64,000 nt of DNA from Paragordius varius (Eukaryota > Nematomorpha), in assembly GCA_964247055.1 (NCBI GenBank), contig OZ176050.1, forward strand, positions 12,400,001 through 12,464,000, written 5' to 3'. Position 1 is the stretch's first letter. Each line of letters starts with the position of its first letter. The position numbers and the translations under genes are program-made. Shown piece after piece: positions 24,340 through 37,859 of this stretch. A model generated the notes under the pieces. That model saw only the letters and a list, made by a program, of their open reading frames with translations. It was not told where the DNA came from and searched no databases.

Positions 24340-26112
24340 TAAGGTGACCAGATTTTTTGAAGGAAAAAGCGGGACAAATCTGAGAGGGGGGGTCATTGGG
24401 GCGTACAACCAAAAATTTTTATACAAAAAATTTATTGTAATATTTATTTATTTTAACACAAATACATTATAAATATAAAAAAATTGTACCTTACAGGTTG
24501 TTTGTACCTTATTCAATAAATTTACATGTGCACGATCAAAGGGTGAAGTGATTGTAATATTCTAGAAAAAAGTAATTAAGACGAAATCATTAAAAAGTGC
24601 GCTGGGGGATGCAAGAAGCGGCACAAAAAATATTTTTAACAATTTAGCGAATAATCTTAATCAAAACATTATTGGCAGATACACAACGCTATTCAAACAG
24701 CTACTGATTTGTTACCCCTGGATGTGGAAAATATAGATGTTACTGTTTAGCTCTTTTGCCAGCGATTGAAATATTAAAGGTCAAAATTCTAAGTCAAAAA
24801 AGGTTAGAAAATAATTTTATACCATTACCTAATCGCAATATTATAAAGCATCCAGAAAAACAAGGCTCAATGAATAGCTAGAATATAAAAATGTTTTATA
24901 CAAACAGAAACGATTATTTGGAAGACAAGACGGTGCACAATGACACTTTTTTATGAAGTCTCATTATTATAAATATATTGAATGAAAACTTATATTATGG
25001 ACAACAGAAAAAAATACTTAGGATAGAAATGGCTAAAAAATTCATTTTTAAACAAATTATGTTCCATACAATAATATTTTAAGTGTAGAATTTGCATTAT
25101 CTTTACCTGAACCACTGCTGTATTTCAGAAAATGCATGTGGCGAAAGGACATTGCACACAATGGCTTCAGCCTTTGTACGAGCACATGTAAATTTTTTAT
25201 GGAATAACTTGCGAACAACTTGTGAGGTAAATCCATAGATCTAAAGGAATGATTATGATAAACGGCGTGAAAAGATAAAACGCCTTCGGCTAGTGCCAAA
25301 TTCTTTTCTTCCTCTCCAAAAGCGGTTTTTCGATGAAAATCGCTTAATTTGTAAGATGATGCCGCCATATCCAAACATTTTTTTTATTTTCTGTGTTTCC
25401 ATATGCTTTGTAATATCATGCTTTCCGCCATGTTCTATGGTGAATTCCCCCTCGCATATAAGACATTTAACAGATGATTCAATCTTCGTTTTTTTCATAT
25501 AAGGAAAATCTTTCATTAATTCATCGTTGAATTTAAAACCTCTTTTTGAGCTCATATTTATAAACTACTATAAGTAAAATAAATATTATATTGCCTTTAT
25601 TTTCTAAAATAAACGTGTAAGGTACCGATTTGTGGTATCAATTTGTCTTTTAAGCTCCGATTTGTGGTATTAATTTGGCTTTTTAAAAATGTTGGCAAGT
25701 AATAAAACTAAAATATTTGTATAATAAATTTTATTACCTTAATTTTCTGGAATAAACGTGTAAGGTACCGATTTGTGGTATCAATTCGTCTTTTAATCTA
25801 GAGATTTGTGGTATTAACGCTTGGCTTTTTGATAATCAGTAGTAGTAGAAAGGAAGTGTATAATCATATGATATAAATTCGGGAAAAATAAATAATTTAA
25901 ATTTAAAAATAAAAAATTTTAATTTAAAATTTAGATTTTAAAGATACTTAATGATAAAAAATTTAAACGGATAAAAAAAATTTATTTATATTAAAAAAAA
26001 TTTTTTTTATATAATCGTGAAAAAGCGGGACATTTTAAAAAGTAGCGGGACGCGGGACAAAGTGTGAAAAAGCGGGAATGTCCCGCCAAAAGCGGGACGT
26101 CTGGTCACCTTA
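24340..26112 (-). mobile_element. Internally deleted hAT transposon with intact target duplication
   Basis: Ends are TAAGGTGACCAGA and its inverse TCTGGTCACCTTA, flanked by identical ATTATTAC 8-mers at 24332-24339 and 26113-26120, the 8-bp target duplication expected of hAT. On the minus strand 25555-25057 encodes part of a transposase in two frames. First comes a BED-type zinc finger (KCLICEGEFTIEHGGKHDI, then TKHMETQK). Then comes a stretch with AEGVLSFHAVYHNHSFRSMD, a motif characteristic of one hAT lineage. The shift between frames and the 1.77-kb length show a broken, deleted copy. A sub-repeat of about 75 bp with GGTACCGATTTGTGGTATC occurs at 25609-25685 and 25752-25832. Confidence 0.92.
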
Positions 26113-26120
26113 ATTATTAC

Positions 26121-26951
26121 TTTAACCCAGTGGTACTCACCAAACAAGGGCCATATTACCGATATAATTGTAATACTGTTTGACAATTTTGAGATATTTA
26201 TACTCAAATAAGCAGTTCAGGGCCATAAAAAGTTTATAATGTTTTTTTATATTTTAGGGGAAATATCCGACTTCTAAAAGTATATATAAAACCGAGAAAA
26301 AAGCAAATTCGATAACTATGTTGATACTGAAAGAGCGATGTCGTCATAAAATCATTTGTCGTCCAATTTTTTGTTTTTATGCTTAGTATTCCCGTTTATA
26401 AAAAGCTAAAACTGTACCTCTTTTGTATTGTAATTATACTACAGAGTTTTTTTACGCTCCATCAACTGATATATGTTTTGTGACAAATTATTATATTTAG
26501 TTTAGTTATTATAATGTACAAATTAGACCTAAATGAATATTATTTTTAAAAAGAAAATCATTTTTTTATATAACCTAGTTGGAAACTTATTTTTTTTGTT
26601 TTTCACCCTACTACAGCACAATTTAGCAGAAAACGCAAAAAATATAACCTTGCTGTCTAGTGTATTTATTAAATATATAATTATTAGGACAGTGAAATAG
26701 ATTAATTGATGATATAGTAAAGTAATGCATGTTTAATTACATAATAAAAATATTACAATGTTTCCACACGTATGACTGTAGTGGATATATAAAAACATTC
26801 AATATAAGGTAAAAAAACTCTAATCAATATACAAATTAAGAATTAAATTTGGATTGCAGCAAGGCACGCATTCCTTCAGCTAGTAAATATTAGGATCAGC
26901 CCGAATTATTTTATAAATAAATATTCTCTAAAATTATTTCTTAGTGTTATC
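26121..26951. other. Spacer and probable 3' UTR of the kekkon-like gene
   Basis: AT-rich, no coding seen. CAGTGGTACTCACCAAAC at about 26127 resembles a hAT left end but no partner end was found. The part just left of 26952 should be 3' UTR of the minus-strand gene. Confidence 0.4.
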
Positions 26952-29900
26952 TTAAACTATAGTAGTTTTGTCAGGAAGTAAAACGTTGGGGAGTGCAAAC
27001 GGCTGTTTAAAATGAATCATTTGGGCATTATTTTCCTTATCGAACATAATGAGTGGTGTTACTTTAATAATTTCTTGCGCCGTGATATTTTCTAAGGCTC
27101 CATCAGTAGATAATTTAATGTTTGGTTCAATCTGGCCCATATTATATTGAGCCGAATAATATGAATATATAGGATAGTAGGATATTTCTTCCTGAATACT
27201 ATTAGGTTCAACACAGTTATTACTCATGCTAACAACAAGATTCTCATCATCTCGGTTCTTTATGTAACGAGTTGTTATATAATTATTTGACTTATTACAG
27301 TTTTTTTGGTTTCTAAGACGGTCATGCAGATGTGTTGTTGGAGAAATATTACTAAATCTGATAGCTTGTTGAGTCGTCTTATTTTCAACAATGTTCTCAT
27401 TTGGTGACCAAAATACATTATCTTCATCACATTCTTGTAGGGCGGCTGGTGCATTACATAAGTATTTATCATTATTATCAAGGCCGCTTAATTGATAGCT
27501 GCTACCACCTTTTATCATTGCGGTATTTGGGGCGTTGAAATGCTCAAGTTCATTAATACAGATTGGGTGGTGATGATTCAATTTTTCCTGATAATTTTGA
27601 TAACTATGATCAAAATCATTAAAATTGACATTATTATTATTATTTTCATGATTATAAAATAGCTCGACAGTTGTCGCATTACTCAAATTGAAAGAGGACG
27701 AAGATTGGGGCCAACCTGTTCTTACGCCATTTTCAAAATTATTTTCTTGTTGCTGTAAAAAATAATGGTGTTGATGTTTGGGTGTTCCACTTTCTCTACC
27801 AGCATTTAAAAGAGCATATTTATTGGTTGCAATAGTGGCATCAATCGTAGCCGTTATTTGATTTCCATTTTCTAATATATCATCGTTATTATTATTGAAA
27901 TCACGTAGAGTTTGATTTAAACTACCTTCGTGGTGGTTATTATGATTAATATAATTTAAATTATTGTAATAATCGATGTAGGATGCGATCGGACTCCTTA
28001 TGCCATTATCTATATTCAAAGAAAAAATGATATTGCTTAAAAACTGATTGTGATAATCTTTAGAAATATAAATATCCTACATTCATCTTTTAAAAAGATA
28101 TAATTTAGAGGAAATATTATGTAATTAATTTGGCTATTTATAAAAAATGAACATTATAAAAATAGCTAAACTCACCGTTGATTTTTGTTAAATGATGCGA
28201 TTTAGACATAGCCATAGGACTTTTATTCGTATTCTTTCCACAATTCGGTATAGTATCGTTTGGTGGCAAATGCATTGTATTATTATTATTATTATTATCT
28301 AAAACTTGGGTTTGCGTGGTTGATTTCCCAATAATTTTTACATTACCATATATTCCATTCATTGATTTAGATTTATGCTTGTTGTTGCTACCGCCTCTTT
28401 GATGTCCTGGTTTAGGCTGAAAAAAAGATTTTAACGTCCCGCTGAAACCGGATTTGGGTACAAACGGATTTTGTATGACAAAATTCTTTTTGGAGGGCGT
28501 TGATGATACATCTTTGTCATTGTAACAATTATAGGGGTAATTGTAACACGTAATATTTTTGGGCGGCGTCACTTGAACATTAGGGGAGACATTTTCATCT
28601 TTTACTTTAGTCTGTTTATCAACAAGTGTAAGATTACCGTTCTCATAACAGGAATAACCTTGATTAGCGCTCCCGTTTAAACTGGATTTCTTACCATTCA
28701 TCATATGTCCTCCATTCGCTAACTTCTTTGACGACGCAGTATAATTTTTCTCTTTTTTGTCGCCATTTTTATTACCGTTAACTCGTTGTGAGATTCGTCT
28801 GCGCCAAAACATACAAAAACCACTTACGACTGCGATAAAGAGAAAACCCATGCCTACAATCAATAGGATAGCGTAGAGAGTAGATATGGGACCCACAGAT
28901 GTGGTCAGTTTAGGGTCAAAATCATTATTATTATTAGCATTATCCGAATTTCTAAGATAATTATTTTTAGGGCCATCAATAGAATTTATTTGTTTCTGAT
29001 ACTCGGTATTTTTGTCTAATAAGTAATGGTAATTGCCACGAAAATTTGGAATATCCTTATTGTCAAAAATATTGCTGATATCGCTAGCAAAATCAGAATT
29101 TTGTCGTTTCAACTCTTTTCCTGCCATAGGATATGCCGGTTTCGATTCATAAGGCGAAAAATTATTGAGAGCTTTAGGCATGGGCGATTGTTTAATGTAA
29201 AATGCCTTACGTGCACGGAAATCAAATCTTTCACGATATTCATATTTGGGTATCACCTCTATTTTTTCACCCTTCCCTACGCTAACATTTTCATATTTTC
29301 TATCCCTAGAATCGTTTATGATGTTATTAACAGCTTCTGTGTTATCGGATTTAACAATTGGAATAGTTTGTAAAGGAACACAAGAATATACACCTGGTTT
29401 AGGGCAACGCATAACCAAACGAGTATTTAGGGCAAAGAGTGGTGAGACACTATCATTTTTTGACATAACATTCCACCAAAATTTATGATTGCTGCTTGGC
29501 GGCATAAACGGTAACGAATCCAATGATCGATTATAATCAGAGGCTAACAAATATAACTGATCATTAGGTTTAATAAGATGATTATATAATCCATTATTGT
29601 CGAGGGAAGTAACTTCCTCATAGGTGGATATAGGCGTCGTTTGTGTCGTTGTTGTCAAGTGTACATTCATTCTGCGTGATCGCTTTTTAAACGCCACCTC
29701 GTCGGTTGAATCCTTTAGCGTTACCAGAGAATTGGAAACGTAATGGTGTAATGATTGTTCAGATATTACGCTGTATTGGGGATTGTATTCGGAACTCTCT
29801 TGAAAAATCCACACTACCCGTGGTAAAGGATCTCCCAAGAAATAGCATTCAATATCGAGAGTCGAGATGGGCGTGTTTCCATCACGTAAACAAAAATCTT

Positions 29901-32900
29901 CAGGATCTTTGTTAATTCTATTGCTTTCGGGATTGGTATCTATTTTAAGAATTTTTTGGGTATCATTCATATGTTTTCGTTTTAGGGGTGTTTTTTCAAT
30001 AATTTGCCATACGTGAAGTGTATTTAAAGGGTTTACCATATCGTCAACTATTGAATTCGGTTCAGCTGTATTCTGAGTGACCGGAAGTTTAGTTTTAGAG
30101 TTTACATCACGATTTATATGTGAAGACAAATGTGTCAATAGCAATGGACCACATACGAAATCGTCTGTCCGTAAATTTTCCCAAGTAACATTAGCTAGGT
30201 GTTCAGGGCCCCGGACACAGCACAAGGCATTAAATGGATTTATTTTATCATAGGTGGAATTAATCATTTCACCATCTTCATCCTTAATTTTATTTTCAAA
30301 ATCAAAATTTAGGGCAAAAGCTTTCTTATTTTGCCCATTATTTGATTGTTCTAGCGTCGTCCATTGTTTGAAAGCACGCATCCGGCAATTACATTCCCAC
30401 GGGTTAGAACTGGCATCCAAAAATACTAATTGGTTCAATTGATAAAATAAATCAGGTCTAATTGCACCCAGCAAATTTGCTGATATTCTTAGCGTTTGTA
30501 GTTGATGGAGTCCGTTAAAAGCACCGGTTTCAATATGCGTTATCTGACAAGCTGCTATTTCTAGCACTTGTAATCTACAAAAATATAAAATAAATTTATC
30601 ATCATAAATGTATATGAAACTTGTGACATATCAAAAATAATTTATTTGTTCACAAATTTCGATCTCATTTGTAATAACAGGAAAAAAATTCTTAAGTATA
30701 CTTGATATTTAAAAAATAAAGAGGTATCAGGATTTTTATTAAACGCTGATCGGCATCAATTTAACCGTGTATATTTGAATTAAAAGAAGAATATTAGTAA
30801 TTTAAGTTGAGTGCAAAATTATCTCGAATTCACAAATAATGCCATTAATTTTAAAATGTCATAATGTCAAAACCTTGTGGTCCTGTATGTTTAAACACCA
30901 GCGTAAAGATCAAAAATGTTCTATATCCCTAAAATTAGGGCATTTGCCTTATAATTTATAAAAATCAAAAGGCATAGACATTCGTTTTCTTTAACTTTTT
31001 AAAATAGCAAACACTAATATTGATCAAAAGATATATTAAAATCCAAAAAACTATTTTAAATGGTTGAAATAATTAAAAACGTTTAGTCGTGCCATGTTAC
31101 TATAATGTATACAATTCAAATTCACCCTCAAATAAATTATATGTTTTTCTTGATTAAAACATATATTTTTTATATTTTTATATAAATTAAATTTTGTTTT
31201 AATTTAAAAATAAGGAAAAAATAATAAACTATTCCATGAATATATTTCATATATATAATGGGTTATATTAGTTCGAAAACACATAATTTATTTTTAGAGT
31301 GAATTCAAATTGTTCAAGGGTGAAAAGGTGAATTTGAACTGTATATAAAATGTTATAAATTTATTAGGCCTTACTATTTAATCTGTTAGACCTAATATTT
31401 TTTTATGCTAAATCTAACAAATTAATTAGTAAATATTTTTAAATAATTTTTGAGCCTCTGTATTTGACTAGTTAATTAAAATTATTTTCCCGGTTTAATA
31501 TGGACTTAGAGCTTAATTTATGTATCATCTTCTGTAGACAAGCTACTTTGAAGTTACTTAATAATTTTATAACTATTGCATAGATAAAATAATTAAAAAA
31601 AGGGGAACTCATTGGTATTCAGTTATGATAGCTAAATTTTAGAGTAAAATAACCTAAACTAAGAATTAAGTATACAAAATGATTGTGGCTGTCAAAAGCA
31701 TTTAACATCAAGTGCTACTAAGAAATATTTTTAATGTTCTAATGTCAGTATATTGTTAAAACTTCCAGAAAAATTCATGTAGTTCCACGAAACTAAATAT
31801 TCACCTTAAAATTATTACAACACCAAAGACATATTTGACAATTAAAATACTTTTAATTTGGTAATTTTTAATATAATAGGGTTTTAAAACCGGAAACTCT
31901 TTAATTTATTTTTCCAATTTTTTCGACACAATTTTAACTCTATCTAAAAATGTCTTCTATATTGTATACTAATATTTTTGATTTTTAGATATTATCACAC
32001 AATCAAATGCGCTTAAAGTATTTCAACTTAAAAACAATCGAACCGAAACTGTATTTGCCAGAATTCAAGACAAATTCTATATCTCTACTAAATATATCAT
32101 ACATATCTATTGTTCCCTTTCATAATAAAAAATATTTGGAAATTTAGTTATCAAAATTATTGGAATGATGATTAGAAAACACAACAACTATTTTTCGCTT
32201 TTTGTGGCTTCCCTAAACATAAAATTTTATATATTTAATCAAAATTGACAGGTATGAATAAAAAAAAATGCCAGAAACCGCCATTTTTTGCCAATGAAAT
32301 AAAATGCTTATTAATGCGACATGATTTCATAAAAGACAAAACAGACCAATCGTAAAATTATTTTTACCTAGAGCCGTTTTTTTGAAAGGGAAATTTTGTT
32401 TTAATTAAAAAAAATAAAACATGGTGAGAGAGTGCGAATCTTGAATTTTAAACATCAATTTTTGACTTTTTGTCCATTTTGGACGTTGCCTTTATATTAT
32501 ATGAAAAAAAATCACCTATGATCAAAAATATAAAAAATTTGCAGGCAAATTTCATAGGATTTAACAACAGTGTAGCATTTAATTAAATATAATTGAATTA
32601 ATGGTTGATTTGATAAAATTAATTAATTGTTTAATTAAAAATCTAAACAGCGCCTTTTTGTCCCAGTTTTTTAATTTTCACAGAATTCTTAATTTCCGTA
32701 GAAACTGCTTATAGTTCGCACATGTGAATTTGAAATTCCAACATATTGCTTTTGAAGGCAGAGTTAAAAATTAAGGTTTATGACCCTTAGTCTTGGAATT
32801 ACACATATGTTAAGTATTAGTTATTTTAATTAATCATTTATTAACACATCAAATCTGCAACTATAAAATCGTTGATTTTGCATTATAAAAATATAAAATG

Positions 32901-35900
32901 TGACAAATCAAACATTATTTTTATAAGATATACTGTAAGTATTTCGAATCTATATTTTAAATGGTTTATTAAACATCTTTTAAATTAAAATCTGCTCTTA
33001 AGTTTCATATAAAATATGAGGATTCCGATATAATATCCCGCTCTAATTTTACCTGTAAACTCAGTGACAAAAAAAATTTCATTAAAATGTGGGAAAATAA
33101 TGTGTTAAACATTTACGACATTCAAAATAAATATATTTTCTTAATGGACTAATTTTGATGAATTATAATTGTGTCATGTCAAATTTTAAATTGACCCTAC
33201 CACGTAATACATTCACAAAGTTTTAAAGTATGTTAAAAATAACATTTCATAATTTTATATTGTTCATATTTATCGATGATAACGTGATATAGACCAAAAG
33301 TAATTAGGTCCCCTTCTATTATTATTATAGTTACAAATCAAGGTTATTTTCATAATTATAGAAAGGTATCAAAATACATCTTACAATTTCTATGCATTTA
33401 TTAAGCAGCTTTGCTTAATATAAATGCTAATTCAAATGGTCTTTCATTCTATCTGCATCAAAGGCTTATAAAAAAACATTTTACATATGATATGGATCCT
33501 AAAAAGGGCAAATATAAAATAATATTTTAACTACTTTATATATTTATACAAACATATTTGATGTGTAGGGTTTCATTGGGTCAAACAAATATAAATAAAA
33601 GATTTATAGTATCTTTAGGTATAAACAGAACGTGGCATCGGGTGAAAACAGAAGCCATATTACTAAAGTATAAATTATATGGTTTTGAGGCTCAAGAGTC
33701 AAAAGTTATATTCAATTTTCTTTTAATTACTAATCAAAAAGTTTTAAATTTAGCAAACGATAAATTAACTATTTTTTGGGGGAAAAAATAATTGCATTAA
33801 CTCATATTATTTTGTGAATGTATGATTATAATTTGTATTAAAAGGCATATCAATATTTATTTGGTTGTTTACTAATTTTTGATGCATAAAAGTAATTAAT
33901 GGCCTGTATTTTTAAGATAACTTTCTTAAATGACTTGCAAAGCCTTTAAACCACAAACGCCATAAGTAATTTGACAGAGTTTTATATCAATACACGATAT
34001 TTGATGCGCGCGTTATATAAGTAATAATTTATCAAGCATTAAGATTTATAGAAATAATATATTTAGGGTATTTTACCCTAGGGGTTTTCCTATTAACATT
34101 TTTAACTGGAGTTTCATTGCTATCATTAATAGTTATAATATACATACATTTGTAAATTTGCAATGAAAATTTTAAGAGCTTCTGAAATCTTTCACAAATA
34201 TTTAAATTTATTATGAGAGGTATCCTTGATTAGAGTTACCATTGAAAATACAATTATTAACAATCTAAATAGATAGCTCATTTTTGATTTAGCCCAATAT
34301 CTTAAATATACCATTTACAACTCAAATTCAACTTTGAACAATTCATATTGTCCCTAAAAATTATGTGTTTTTTAAGATTAAAAATTACTTATATTTATAT
34401 ATTTAATGAAATTTCATTTAAAATTAAAATACTGGATAATAAACTATGCCATAAAGATATATTTGATATTAATGATGTGTTGTATTAGCCCGAAAACACA
34501 TATATTATTAGGATAAATTTGAAGTGTAAATGGTATATTTATTTTTGCATTGAGACCTCAATACGGTCATTATCAAAATTTAATGCGCTATATTGGTATA
34601 AATTTATTCCCATTTTAAGGAAATGTTAGAAATCAAAACAACACTTGTTATTAATTACATTTTCTCGCTTAATTAACTTTGGCATATTTTTTTTTAAAAA
34701 TTACTAATCTGAATATTTAATTAGTAAAACGTTATCATCATCATTCATTTGGCCTTCTTTTAAATAGTTTTCTATTCTAACACCAATGAATGTTATCATA
34801 ATTCTATATTGTATAATTCAAACATGGAACTGTATGTTCGTCAAACAGAACAAAAAACTAGAATACATCTTCTCCTGGGATTTCAGAGTATATGAGACGA
34901 CCTTATTTTTCTTTTGCTTCCTAAGCCTTTTCCAACGTATTTATAAATGTTAAAAAAAATTGTAAATACAATTTATCTTGGTGAGAAGCGGAACCTCTAA
35001 GCTATGCATATTTTTTATGTCATTTTATGTAAGAAAACTAAAAATAAAATTATATAACATTTTTTTAGTCATTCATTAAGCGAGCGCATTATCGCACGCA
35101 ATATCGTTCGATGATACATATTTCAATTTATTATATATATTCACAAATTTTAGTAAAATTATAATATTTTTTAATTGATACTATTCCACATTAAAAATAT
35201 TGCCTAAACATTACTAAAAAAATAATTTATTAGAGAGAATGAAGATAAGAGGAAATTGCCCAGTTGTTTAATGTAAAAAACAGGCACATTAACCAAACGA
35301 AACCACATATTCACGCAAAATAAACGTAGTATTTTTGAAAGATATATATAATAATTTATTAAAGTGCAATGTACCTCACACAAAACTTACATTTAAAAAT
35401 TTTTTTGCTTTTCCAAGAGGGAAACGGATGAAAATAAAGAAATTGAAATGCCCCCTGACTGTGTGGTTAAAATCTTTCTTTGGGAAAAGCCTTTAAAAGC
35501 ACCCTACTACTATTTAATTAAGTAATTGATATTTGATTCCTACTTAACTAACTCTACTATTTTCCCTTAAGATTTATAAAAAATTTCCAATTAGTATAAC
35601 TAAATATTATTAACCACAAGTGCAAAAGTTATGTGCAAAATAGGGGAAATATATTAAATTTCCTAGCTGCTTAGGATTTATATATATTAAAAAAATATTT
35701 TTCTCTCCTTAAACCGATTCCAATAAAAAACAATTTTATCTTACATTTCAAACAATATCGCCATCCCTAAAATAAAATTTAATACTTTAATATCTATTAT
35801 GTTTATAAAAACATATTTTTGCTACACTTTATTATCAAACTTTGTTTCAAACAAAAAAAAGTATTTTTTTTCTTGCCAAAAATCTTTTTTTGCGTGAGAT

Positions 35901-37859
35901 GATAGCACTTAATTTAAATTACCTATAATTAGCTCCGCCTATCTTTCTGCATCAATAATTTACAAAAATTAAAAATCAACCTAAAATATGTGCATGCAAA
36001 GAAATTAGTCAATCAGTCATATAATAATACACTTTAGGATTTTTGATAGTAAAAAAAGATTTTTTGCGTAAATAAATTACATTATGTTTATGATGAGCAT
36101 AAAGTTAGAAAAAATATCTTACCTTACGCAAAGTTATGAGAAAATTATAGATTAGTGGAATAGGAAAATAAAAGGACATGTCACAACGCGCTACGGTTCA
36201 TTAGGTTTTATCTTTCTTTATTTATAAGATTTTTATAAGTTTATATAGCGATAACATAGTAGCAGGTCGATATTCTCTGTCCATATATTTATTTATAATA
36301 AACATATAAAAATAGTACCAAAATAAATTTATATTTTTTTGATTGTATAAAATCACTTATAGATTCTGGATATCTCACATATGTATATACATATAAGGTG
36401 ACATACAGATATAAGGCATATCAATATCTCAATATATATATATATAATGGTATATAATGTGAACAAATCGCATGATTAAACACAAGATAGATTAAAGAAT
36501 GAAAAAAATTCTTAGACTCTGGAATCTATTAAATAACTTTTATTTATATAAAATGCCACCAATATTAACTATCTTAACCATTAGTTCAGCTATGATGTTC
36601 TCTTAGATGTTCGCAATAAATCATTCAATTCCTGTAACTCAATTGAAATATTTATAAAAATTGCTTAAAAATACATTTTAATATTACTAAACTAGACTAT
36701 AACAAATTGTTTGGCTTACGATTGGCATTAAAAAATAACATAAAATGACCAATGGAAAATAGGGTTAAATTTGACCGTGATAGTTTCCGCTTAAAAATAA
36801 CTAATCAAAAAACTTTGAAAAGTGTGTTTTTTATCAGGTGTTCGAAATTAATATAAAAAAGCGGTATAAAAACCTAAATTTAATATTAACACACCGGTTT
36901 TTATTTTTGATCTGTCAAGTTGACCCTAAACAAAAATAATGTTTTGACAATACCTGTAAGTTAAATGCTGCATTACATATTAATTATGGCGTCAATAATA
37001 AATAATTTATTAAAGGTGCTACTCTCTATTTTTATTTAAGTACAACAAACTGGTTATTTTTATTGATGTTTATTAATAACAGGAAAAAATTAAAACGTTT
37101 TAATGTAAAAGGTTAATAATTTATTGCTATTTTTGACAACCTTATTAATATTACAAAACTAAAAGAGCTACTTTGTTGGTCTCCGTTTCCTTTTTTACAT
37201 ATAATTTTAAATTTTTTATACATTTAAAACTATATCGATTAATTATACCTAGGACAATGGATAAATGAATTAGGCATTAGAGTTCGTAAGGGATTATGCG
37301 AAAGAATTAAACTTTTTAAAAATGGTGTGTCTTGTAAACTTCCTGTAGGTACGGTCGCTAGTTGATTTTGCGATAAATCCAAAGATTTAAGGAACCTTAA
37401 ACCATAAAAAGCTTTGGGATCAATGGTGGTTATGGTACAATTACTAACATCCAATGATAAAAGATTGGTGGACCCTGTACGATAAAAAGTTTGAGCACCC
37501 ATGTGTGTGAGGTTAGGGTTAGACCCAAGTAATAAATGCTTAGTTGATGCATCAATGGCATCCGGAATTTCGTGCAAGCTTTGGGCTTCACAATTCACGG
37601 TATAAACATTGTTAAGGGTAAAACAATTACAACCTACCGTATGCGGGCACATTAATTTATGTCGTTTTCGTTTAATTTGTGTATCCGTATGCCTCCTTTC
37701 CTTATTTTCATAATAATGATTATTACCGGTATAATTGTTATCCTTATGCATCATGTTTTTGTGGTAATCAAGTTGAAAGTTTTTTGTTTCTGAATGTCTC
37801 AAATTGATTTGAGGATAGTGCAAAGATTTTGGAAAACTTGTTGTAGTTATATTAGCCAT
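26952..37859 (-). CDS. kek: Kekkon-like LRR-Ig transmembrane receptor (5' end incomplete)
   Basis: Three exons on the minus strand join in frame: 37859-37249, 30574-28176 and 28009-26952, about 1,355 residues. Order of parts: LRRNT cysteines (CPHTVGCNC, residue ~71), six to seven leucine-rich repeats, LRRCT (NPWECNC to TDDFVC), an Ig domain (IECYFLGDPLPRVVW near 435-450; GVYSC near 600), a membrane helix near 766-792 followed by FWRRR, and a long Asn/Gln-rich tail ending DKTTIV, a class I PDZ-ligand form. This order is the arthropod kekkon plan, type I surface receptors; Drosophila Kek1 inhibits EGFR. The exon 1/2 splice falls within an LRR and restores HCPRLQVLEI. Oddities: the Ig cysteines are about 160 residues apart, the protein is longer than most family members, and no signal peptide precedes the LRRNT, so an upstream exon is probably missing. 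Confidence 0.85.
30575..37248 (-). other. Large first intron of the kekkon-like gene
   Basis: A 6.7-kb intron splits the leucine-rich repeats. It is AT-rich. I recognise no coding exon, RNA gene or transposon in it. The open frame at 33558-33791 (77 codons) on the opposite strand has no family features and is probably chance. Confidence 0.6.

Noticed and set aside
33558-33791. 77-codon frame in the kekkon intron
   Set aside because: No domain, no neighbours in frame; expected by chance in several kilobases of AT-rich DNA.
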